In this document: positions 1 to 9,158 of the stretch, one piece after another
How the letters are laid out: every line of letters begins with the position of its first letter
Numbering within the stretch: the stretch's first letter is position 1
Origin: Chloroflexota bacterium
GTDB taxonomy: Bacteria > Chloroflexota > Dehalococcoidia > SM23-28-2 > RBG-16-64-32
Assembly: GCA_005880055.1 (NCBI GenBank)
Contig: VBJS01000006.1
Span: 1 to 14,888, forward strand
Reading direction: 5' to 3'
DNA: 14,888 bases
Notes under the pieces: model-generated
The model's input: only the letters and a program-made list of their open reading frames with translations
What the model was told of the DNA's origin: nothing
Databases searched by the model: none
Made by a program: the position numbers and the translations under genes

Positions 1-304
1 GTTCCGCGATCACCGTCGAGTCGACGTTCCCCACCGCGAACCCGGCCTCGCGCAGCATTTCCGAGGTCCGCCGCAGCAGCTCCAGGCTGTCCGCGCCCTC
101 CCACTTGGGGTCATCCGGCGGGAAGTGCGAGCCGATGTCCCCCAGCCCGGCTGCCCCCAGCAGCGCGTCGATTACCGCGTGCGTCAGCACGTCCGCGTCG
201 CTGTGCCCGGCCAGCCCCGTCTGGCCCGGGAACTCGACCCCACCCAGCACCAGCCGCCGCCCGTCGACGAACCGGTGAATGTCGTAGCCGATGCCTACGC
301 GCAC
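1..304 (-). CDS. ispF: 2-C-methyl-D-erythritol 2,4-cyclodiphosphate synthase, N-terminal part (cut by window edge)
   Basis: IspF is a cytoplasmic MEP-pathway enzyme that converts CDP-methylerythritol 2-phosphate into the cyclic diphosphate MEcPP, releasing CMP. The 101 visible residues begin VRVGIGYDIHRF. They contain the family's metal ligands at the usual positions, Asp8 and His10 (in GYDIH) and His42, plus the GHSDADVLTHA motif and DIGSHFPP (about 56-63). The family length is near 157, so about 55 C-terminal residues lie beyond base 1. I chose the GTG at 302-304 because it gives the standard family N-terminus. The nearby ATG at 310-312 is in another frame and hits a stop at once. The start lies 11 bases after the ispD stop, so the two are almost certainly co-transcribed and coupled. 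No strong ribosome binding site is visible. The family assignment is very sure; only the exact start is less certain. Confidence 0.95.
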   Translation of the reverse strand, partial: MRVGIGYDIHRFVDGRRLVLGGVEFPGQTGLAGHSDADVLTHAVIDALLGAAGLGDIGSHFPPDDPKWEGADSLELLRRTSEMLREAGFAVGNVDSTVIAE

Positions 305-315
305 GGTGTCATCCG

Positions 316-1020
316 TTAATCCGTTCCCAGTCCGCTGACGGATTCGACGCCGGGCTCGAGGACCCACCTCACCCACTCCAAATCCTCCGCCGTCGTCACC
401 TTCACGTTCCGCCGCTCGCCCTCGAACAGTCGCACCGGCGCGCCCAGCGCCTCGATCATCGCCGCATCATCTGTCGCGTCGGCCGTCACCTCTCGGTGCG
501 CCCGAACCAGCAGCTGGTAGCGGAAGACCTGCGGCGTCTGCACCGCCCACAGCCGGCTTCGGTCCAGCGTCCGCGCCACGATCCCGCGGTCGTCCGCCTC
601 CTTCACCGTGTCCGCGATGCGCAAGGCCGGCGCCGCCGCCCCGGCCTCTCGCGCCGCCGCCAGCCCGCGCTCGATCAGCGCCGCGCTGACCAACGGCCTG
701 CCGCCGTCGTGTACCGCCACGTAGTCGCAGTCGCCCAGCGCGTCGAGGCCCAGCCGCACCGAGTCCTGCCGCTGCACCCCGCCCGCCACGACATTCCGCA
801 CCTTCGAGAACGCCTGCGCCTCCACCAGCTCCCGCCCGCGCAGCACCTTCTCCGCGGCCAGTACCAGCACGATCCGCCCGACCAGCTCGCACTCCTCGAA
901 CGGCGCAATTGCATGCGCCAGCATCGGGCGCCCGGCCACTTCCGTGAACAGCTTATCCAGCCCGGCCATCCGCGTCCCGGACCCGGCGGCGACGATAATC
1001 GCGCCCACAGCCTCACTCAT
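316..1020 (-). CDS. ispD: 2-C-methyl-D-erythritol 4-phosphate cytidylyltransferase
   Basis: IspD transfers CMP from CTP to methylerythritol 4-phosphate, the step that feeds IspF through IspE. From the ATG at 1018-1020 the protein has 234 residues, normal for the family. The nucleotide-binding signature AAGSGTRM is at residues 11-18, followed by Lys23 in GLDKLF, a slightly shortened version of the usual loop. GGVQRQDSVRLGL (about 80-92) and VHDGGRPLV (about 104-112, usually VHDAARP) form the substrate pocket. TPQVF, TDDA and NVKVTTAEDL in the C-terminal half are also family hallmarks. Upstream in-frame TTG (1027-1029) and GTG (1021-1023) codons exist. I prefer ATG because a G-rich stretch lies just before it, although the spacing is tight, so the start is uncertain by a few codons. 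It is followed closely by ispF and preceded, 138 bases away, by the DedA/VTT gene on the same strand. Confidence 0.95.
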   Translation of the reverse strand: MSEAVGAIIVAAGSGTRMAGLDKLFTEVAGRPMLAHAIAPFEECELVGRIVLVLAAEKVLRGRELVEAQAFSKVRNVVAGGVQRQDSVRLGLDALGDCDYVAVHDGGRPLVSAALIERGLAAAREAGAAAPALRIADTVKEADDRGIVARTLDRSRLWAVQTPQVFRYQLLVRAHREVTADATDDAAMIEALGAPVRLFEGERRNVKVTTAEDLEWVRWVLEPGVESVSGLGTD

Positions 1021-1027
1021 CACCCCC

Positions 1028-1059
1028 AATCAAACCGCCAAACGGCCAAACAAGCAAAC
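1028..1059 (-). repeat. Four tandem octamers (GTTTGNNN) just upstream of ispD
   Basis: On the minus strand four in-phase octamers, GTTTGCTT, GTTTGGCC, GTTTGGCG and GTTTGATT, run without gaps immediately before the ispD start. The pentamer GTTTG is invariant and the last three bases vary. They could be a degenerate tandem repeat, a protein-binding array in the dedA-ispD spacer, or chance. The rest of this 138-base spacer shows no strong promoter, and no terminator with a T-run. Confidence 0.6.
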
Positions 1060-1158
1060 CGACGCCGAGCCAAGGAAGAAATCAATCAATTAACGCCGGG
1101 GCTGGAGGGGAGGAGCCTTTGCGCTGATGTGTGACCCCTCTGGGTAATCTGGGGCTAA

Positions 1159-1794
1159 TTAGACCAGGTGTGCCAACACCGCGACTCCGCCGGCGCCGGC
1201 CGCCGCCATCCAGACGTCCTTGATCACCTTGCCGCCCAGCACCGAGAGGAAGAAGCGCATCATCGGCATCTGCACGGCGCCGGCTGCGATCCCAGCAATA
1301 TCGAACAGCGGGTTCGGCACCGTCGACATCAGGAACATGGTGATCGTGCCGTGGCGGTCCATCCAGCGGTGGATTCGCTCGTACTCCGGACGCCCTTCAA
1401 CCATCAGGCGCCCGCCGTACCCCGCCGCGTAGCCGCTGAACTCGCCGATCGCCTCTGCCAGCCCCGCGACGAGCCCCACCCAGAGGAAGGCCGGTACGCC
1501 GAGGAAATCGTCGAGGAGGGCACCGCCGCCGACGACGCTCGCGCCCGCCGGCGAGGGCAGCAGGATGGAAGCGGCGCCGATCAGATTGACCAGGAAGAGC
1601 CCGACGTAGCCGTAGCTCTTCAAGTTGCTGATATCGGAGCTGAAGTAGAAGAAGGCGATAGCGAAAAACGTAAGGAGCAGACCCACGCCGATCAGCACCG
1701 TGTACTCCAGCCGCCAGACCAAGCGGACGGCCTCCGCCAGCACGGGTTGCGTCTCCTCCTCGGGCTCGGCGATAGACGTTGGTTGCTTGGCCAT
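1159..1794 (-). CDS. DedA/VTT-domain (SNARE-associated) integral membrane protein
   Basis: This is a 211-residue polytopic membrane protein of the DedA/VTT superfamily, whose members move lipids across the bilayer (for example undecaprenyl phosphate) or support proton-dependent transport. The substrate here cannot be read from sequence. After a charged N-terminus, hydrophobic segments lie at about 32-52, 62-92, 98-126, 150-172 and 190-211. Segment 62-92 carries LPSPAG, like the re-entrant loop of the family. EYERIHRWMDRHGT (137-150) and QMPMMRFF (175-182) match the family layout. The two arginines of the classical FxxRxxPxxR motif are absent: residues 154-163 read FLMSTVPNPL, then FD. This points to a VTT branch distinct from E. 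coli YqjA/YghB. I chose the ATG at 1792-1794 because upstream in-frame sequence is riboswitch and terminator. A GTG at 1741-1743 with an AGGAGGAG stretch before it is an alternative. Expression is probably controlled by the c-di-AMP riboswitch directly upstream. Confidence 0.88.
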   Translation of the reverse strand: MAKQPTSIAEPEEETQPVLAEAVRLVWRLEYTVLIGVGLLLTFFAIAFFYFSSDISNLKSYGYVGLFLVNLIGAASILLPSPAGASVVGGGALLDDFLGVPAFLWVGLVAGLAEAIGEFSGYAAGYGGRLMVEGRPEYERIHRWMDRHGTITMFLMSTVPNPLFDIAGIAAGAVQMPMMRFFLSVLGGKVIKDVWMAAAGAGGVAVLAHLV

Positions 1795-1805
1795 CACTTC
1801 CACAC

Positions 1806-1839
1806 AAAAAAAGGGCGAGAGGCCTGCCTCTCGCCCTTT
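1806..1839 (-). terminator. Intrinsic terminator of the c-di-AMP riboswitch, upstream of the DedA/VTT gene
   Basis: On the minus strand AAAGGGCGAGAGG (1839-1827) pairs perfectly with CCTCTCGCCCTTT (1822-1810), a 13-bp stem closed by a CAGG loop and continued by a run of T to 1806. It ends 11 bases before the ATG of the DedA/VTT gene and 17 bases after the aptamer. It therefore sits in the 5' leader, as expected for a switch that stops transcription, not at the end of a gene. Confidence 0.93.
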
Positions 1840-1855
1840 ATCAGCGTCAAACTCA

Positions 1856-1982
1856 GCCTCTCCTTCGCGCGCCTGCGAGGTTAGCTGACGGGTTCGGCAG
1901 GAAGGAGTCCGCCTATCCTTCCCCGGAAGGAAAGAATTCACCCCACGCGTTGGTTCCCCCGCCCCTTGCGGGTTCGGCGTCT
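1856..1982 (-). promoter_or_regulatory. Cyclic di-AMP riboswitch aptamer (ydaO/yuaA type)
   Basis: The minus-strand leader carries the conserved blocks of the ydaO/yuaA c-di-AMP aptamer in order. These are GCCGAACCC (1978-1970), GGGGGAACCA (1960-1951), GGGGTGAAT (1944-1936), a hairpin with arms CCTTC/GAAGG (about 1930-1917) followed by ATAGGC, then a second GCCGAACCC (1898-1890), and finally CGTCAGCTAACCTCGCAGGC (1890-1871). CTCCTTC (1907-1901) pairs with GAAGGAG (1866-1860), and CCTGC (1901-1897) with GCAGG (1876-1872). The doubled GCCGAACCC fits the family's pseudo-twofold fold, which binds two c-di-AMP molecules. Known members are mostly genetic OFF switches that favour termination when c-di-AMP is bound, and the terminator just downstream fits that. 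An in-frame reading of this stretch as an N-terminal extension of the DedA protein is artefactual. I am very sure of the class; helix boundaries are approximate. Confidence 0.95.
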
Positions 1983-1994
1983 TCGGTTGTGAAC

Positions 1995-2016
1995 CGTCCT
2001 GCACCGTAGCAGGACG
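1995..2016. repeat. Perfect 8-bp inverted repeat in the riboswitch promoter region
   Basis: Arms CGTCCTGC (1995-2002) and GCAGGACG (2009-2016) are perfect complements separated by six bases. The dyad spans the probable -10 hexamer of the leader promoter, so it could be an operator for a repressor. If transcription starts further upstream, it could instead form a 5' hairpin preceding the aptamer. The sequence alone does not separate these options. Confidence 0.55.
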
Positions 2017-2032
2017 CCTTCTCCTATGTCAA
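2003..2032 (-). promoter_or_regulatory. Possible promoter for riboswitch-dedA(-ispD-ispF) transcript
   Basis: A consensus -35 TTGACA lies at 2032-2027 on the minus strand. It is followed after 18 bases by TACGGT (2008-2003), a weak -10 (or CTACGG with a 17-base spacer). Transcription would start near 1996, about 15 bases before the aptamer. The -35 is perfect and well placed; the -10 is poor, so this is a tentative call. Confidence 0.45.
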
Positions 2033-2066
2033 CGCAGCGCCGCCGCCCAAGGTTACGCCGCTTCCG

Positions 2067-2089
2067 TCATTCTGAGGCACGAAGAATCT
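2067..2089 (+). repeat. Copy of a dispersed CATTCTGA...GAAGAATCT-type intergenic motif
   Basis: The stretch begins GTCATTCTGAGG and ends GAAGAATCT, an imperfect dyad (ATTCT/AGAAT). From memory it resembles a short motif of the form CATTCTGAGCG...CGAAGAATCT scattered between genes in many bacterial genomes, including Chloroflexota. Only one copy is in this window, so its repeat nature rests on recollection, not on the sequence itself. Confidence 0.4.
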
Positions 2090-2208
2090 GGCCCCGTGTA
2101 CGTCTCACCGGCGTCGGATCTCCGGTCCCATTCCGCGGCCGGGCAGTCAGGAGAGGAAGGCCTCATTTTGAAAGGCGGGTTCGGGCACGGTGGACGCCCC
2201 TAGGCCTA

Positions 2209-2227
2209 CCCGTACCCTACCCCGCCC
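2209..2227 (-). other. G-quadruplex motif
   Basis: On the minus strand the sequence reads GGG-C-GGGG-TA-GGG-TAC-GGG, four runs of at least three G with loops of one to three bases. That fits the usual two-or-more-tetrad G-quadruplex pattern. It lies about 180 bases upstream of the possible riboswitch promoter, on the same strand. Confidence 0.5.
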
Positions 2228-2462
2228 ACTAGTAGCAGACGCGCCTCCGCGCCGTATCGTTAACGCCATCGTGCTCGTACAGACCCCGCTTCAGCGTCGT
2301 CCACGAACAGCCCGCTGGCAATCGAGAGTATTAAATTCACGCTGAGATGCGAGACGCACGTAACGAACTCCCGGTGCCGGCGAGAAGAATTTGGGTGGAA
2401 GGGCGGGGCGACGGAGCCGGGCAACTGGGTCGGCCACAAGACTTCCCGTCAGCCCGGCGTTC

Positions 2463-2476
2463 GCCCGGTACCGGGC
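2463..2476. repeat. Perfect 14-bp palindrome after the hydrolase stop codon
   Basis: GCCCGGTACCGGGC is fully self-complementary and lies 10 bases downstream of the hydrolase stop. It has no following T-run, so it is not a standard intrinsic terminator. It might stabilise the mRNA 3' end or bind a protein; neither is shown. Confidence 0.45.
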
Positions 2477-2486
2477 CACTGCAACT

Positions 2487-3221
2487 CTACTTTAGATGAC
2501 CCGCCAACCAGGCCAGCAAGTCCTGCGGCGGCTGCGGCTCCTCCAGTAGCTCCACCCCGTGCGCCTTCTGCGCTTCGTACACCTTTACGTCCACCGGCTG
2601 CCCCGTGTTCGCAGCGAGCCCACGCGCATCACCGGCTTCATTCCCGTCTGCCATGAAGAGAATGGAGTGCGGCTTGAAATCCTCGAGGCCCTGGCCGAGA
2701 AGCGCCGGGCTCGGCGGATTCGCGTTCGGCGAAAGCGCCACGGCCGTATCAACATCCGCGAACTCGCCGCTCGCGACATACGCCAGGTTCCCGCCGAAGC
2801 TGGCGCCGACCACGGCGATCCGGCTCGTGTCCAGGCTCGGCCTCGATTCCAGGTACAGCAGCCCGCCTCTCACATCCGCCACCAGCCCCTGCACGGTATC
2901 CGCCCGGCACTGATTGCCGGCATCCCCGTTAGGGCAGCTGTTAATGGCGCTGTAATCCAGGTCAGGAGCCAGCACGGCGTATCCAGCGGCTGTCAGTTGC
3001 GGCGCGAAGGCCGCCCACTGCGCCCGGCTTCCTCCAAACTGGTGCAGCAACAGGATGCCAGGCGGGTTCTGAACCCCCGCCGGTGCCGCGAAATCGGCGC
3101 TGATTATACGGCCGCTTTCGCTATCGAACTGCACTGCCGTCCCGAACGAAGAAGCGCTGCCGGTGCCTGCGCCGTCATCACCCCCGCCACAGCCGCCGGC
3201 CGTTGCCATCGCCGCTCCCAT
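2487..3221 (-). CDS. Secreted alpha/beta hydrolase, dienelactone-hydrolase-like, probable lipoprotein
   Basis: An alpha/beta-hydrolase fold enzyme whose substrate is unknown, probably an ester or lactone. From the ATG at 3219-3221 it has 244 residues. HQFGGS (60-65) matches the oxyanion-hole loop. The nucleophile elbow GASFGG places Ser141, with Asp192 (MADGNE) and His221 (KAHGVEL) as the likely acid and base. Cys96 and Cys105 could form a disulfide outside the cytoplasm. The coordinates use the first standard start. However, this leaves only MGAAMATAGGC before a Gly/Asp linker. Reading back to a CTG at 3270-3272 adds 17 residues beginning with three arginines, a hydrophobic core, and a cysteine at residue 28 in TAGGC, which makes a proper lipoprotein signal peptide. 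It also puts an AGGAG six bases upstream. I think the CTG start is the real one. The gene follows gdhA with almost no gap and is probably co-transcribed. Confidence 0.85.
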   Translation of the reverse strand: MGAAMATAGGCGGGDDGAGTGSASSFGTAVQFDSESGRIISADFAAPAGVQNPPGILLLHQFGGSRAQWAAFAPQLTAAGYAVLAPDLDYSAINSCPNGDAGNQCRADTVQGLVADVRGGLLYLESRPSLDTSRIAVVGASFGGNLAYVASGEFADVDTAVALSPNANPPSPALLGQGLEDFKPHSILFMADGNEAGDARGLAANTGQPVDVKVYEAQKAHGVELLEEPQPPQDLLAWLAGHLK

Positions 3222-3278
3222 CGCAAGCGCGAGAGCCGCCGCCCGGCCGGCGTTGCTTAGCCTGCGTCTCAGTCCCTG

Positions 3279-3283
3279 CTCCT
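3279..3283 (-). promoter_or_regulatory. Ribosome binding site pointing to a CTG start for the hydrolase
   Basis: AGGAG on the minus strand overlaps the last base of the gdhA stop codon. It lies six bases before the CTG at 3272-3270, the ideal distance. No ATG, GTG or TTG in the hydrolase frame is near it; the next one, ATG 3221, is more than 55 bases away. The overlap suggests translation is coupled to gdhA. Confidence 0.6.
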
Positions 3284-4554
3284 TACGGGTAGATGCCGCG
3301 CAGCTTCGTCGCTTCCACTACCCGGCCCACCGCGAGCATCATCGCCGCCTCCCTCATGCTAATGCCCTGCTGAGCCGCCGTGGTCCGCACATCCCGGTAA
3401 GCGCGCGTTATCACTCGGTGCAGGCGCTCGTTCACCTCTGATTCTTCCCAGAAGTAGAACTGCAAGTCCTGCACCCACTCGAAGTAAGAGACGATGACGC
3501 CTCCCGCGTTCGCCACGATATCAGGTACAACCGTTACCCCATTGCCCGCCAATATCGCGTCCGCCTCGGGCGTCGTCGGCCCATTGGCGCCTTCCACGAT
3601 GAAGCGCGCCTTCACCTCATCCGCGTTCTCTGCTGTAATTTGCCCCTCCAGCGCCGCCGGGATCAGAAAATCCGCCCGCAGCGATAGCAGCTCCCGGTTC
3701 GTGAGGTGGTCCCCGCCGGCGGCCTGCGAGAGCGGCGCCCTGTCCTTTTGGTAGGCCATCAAGGAGTCGATGTTCAGGCCTTCACCGTTATAGAGCGCCC
3801 CAGACGAGTCGCTCACCGCAATAACCTTAGCACCAGCGCGGCGCAGGAGTTGCGCGGCCACCGCACCCACGTTCCCGAACCCTTGCACAACAACGGTGGA
3901 ACCCTCCAGTCCGATGCCGTTGTCTTTCGACAGCTCCTCAACGACGTACTGGATCCCGCGGCCGGTCGCTTCCAACCTACCCAGCGTGCCGCCGACGGCC
4001 ACCGGCTTGCCCGTCACCACCCCGGCGGTGGTGTGACCACGGTGCATGCTGATGGTGTCCATGATCCAGGCCATGATCCGCCCGTCCGTACCCATGTCCG
4101 GGGCGGGTATGTCCTCGTCCGGGCCGATGATGATGCTGATCTCCGTGGCATAGCGGCGGGTCAGGTTCTCCAGTTCTCCCAGCGATAGCTGCTTCGGGTC
4201 TACCACCACCCCACCCTTTGCGCCTCCGTAGGGCAGGTTTACCACCGCGCTCTTCCACGTCATCCACATGGCAAGCGCCCGCACTTCGTCCAGCGAGACG
4301 TTTGAGTTGTAGCGCAGGCCACCCTTTGCCGGCCCCCGCGCCAGGTTGTGCTGCACCCGGTAGCCCTCGAAGACGCGGATCGAACCGTCGTTCATCCGGA
4401 CGGGAAAGTGGACCGATAGCTCACGCTTGCAGCGCCGAAGCATTGCCCGCGTGCCCTCTTCCAGGTTCAGCCGCTCGGCAGCGTTATCGAACTGAGTGAT
4501 AGCCGTCCTCAGGGCGTCTACGGCGGGCTGCGCCTGCGGCTGCGTGATAACCAT
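3283..4554 (-). CDS. gdhA: Glutamate dehydrogenase (Glu/Leu/Phe/Val dehydrogenase family)
   Basis: A cytoplasmic NAD(P)-dependent enzyme that interconverts glutamate with 2-oxoglutarate and ammonium, normally as a hexamer. The 423 residues match the usual size. The N-terminal substrate domain has GPAKGGLRY (74-82), WK (Lys101) and the catalytic lysine in GGAKGG (Lys113). APDMGT carries catalytic Asp153. The Rossmann domain starts at about 200, with GFGNVG (225-230) and a second-strand end at SDSSG (248-252). The C-terminal VEGANGPTTPEAD and PDIVANAGGV are family signatures. Glutamate is the most likely substrate, but cofactor choice and leucine/valine activity cannot be read safely. The ATG is supported by GAGAGG six bases upstream, and a good -10 lies about 20 bases before it. 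The hydrolase gene follows directly. The enzyme assignment is firm; the exact amino-acid preference is inferred. Confidence 0.93.
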   Translation of the reverse strand: MVITQPQAQPAVDALRTAITQFDNAAERLNLEEGTRAMLRRCKRELSVHFPVRMNDGSIRVFEGYRVQHNLARGPAKGGLRYNSNVSLDEVRALAMWMTWKSAVVNLPYGGAKGGVVVDPKQLSLGELENLTRRYATEISIIIGPDEDIPAPDMGTDGRIMAWIMDTISMHRGHTTAGVVTGKPVAVGGTLGRLEATGRGIQYVVEELSKDNGIGLEGSTVVVQGFGNVGAVAAQLLRRAGAKVIAVSDSSGALYNGEGLNIDSLMAYQKDRAPLSQAAGGDHLTNRELLSLRADFLIPAALEGQITAENADEVKARFIVEGANGPTTPEADAILAGNGVTVVPDIVANAGGVIVSYFEWVQDLQFYFWEESEVNERLHRVITRAYRDVRTTAAQQGISMREAAMMLAVGRVVEATKLRGIYP

Positions 4555-4572
4555 CTGCTGCCTCTCAAGCTC

Positions 4573-4578
4573 ATTATA
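4573..4578 (-). promoter_or_regulatory. -10 element of the gdhA promoter
   Basis: A perfect TATAAT on the minus strand lies 18 bases before the gdhA start, between the rpoC terminator and the gene. The -35 position falls inside the right arm of the rpoC terminator (about 4595-4600) and has no good match. The promoter would thus rely on its -10 or on an activator, and the leader would be very short. Confidence 0.6.
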
Positions 4579-4580
4579 GG

Positions 4581-4616
4581 AGAAAAGAAACGGCCCCCGC
4601 CGCGGCAGGGGCCGTT
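4581..4616 (-). terminator. Intrinsic terminator of the rpoB-rpoC operon
   Basis: On the minus strand AACGGCCCC (4616-4608) pairs with GGGGCCGTT (4597-4589) around a GC-rich loop, and TTTCTTTTCT follows. It begins 12 bases after the rpoC stop, a textbook position. It separates the polymerase operon from gdhA. Confidence 0.88.
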
Positions 4617-4628
4617 CAGAGGCCGCGC

Positions 4629-9141
<4,513 letters not shown>

Positions 9142-9158
<17 letters not shown>

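Larger units (their letters stand above)
2033..2486. other. Gene-free stretch between the hydrolase and the riboswitch
   Basis: About 450 bases without a credible gene. The short open frames here (62-68 codons) are rich in Arg and Pro, resemble no family I recognise and lack ribosome binding sites. I checked for tRNA-like structures and T-run terminators after the hydrolase and found none. The stretch contains the dispersed-repeat-like motif, G-quadruplex motif and palindrome listed separately. Confidence 0.6.

Noticed and set aside
1795..2004. N-terminal extension of the DedA/VTT protein by 70 residues
   Set aside because: The extension would translate the c-di-AMP aptamer and the terminator hairpin. 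It has no family match, and the natural N-terminus begins at 1794.
2291..2479. 62-codon minus-strand open frame in the gene-free stretch
   Set aside because: No ribosome binding site, no recognisable motif, and a composition like random high-GC sequence.
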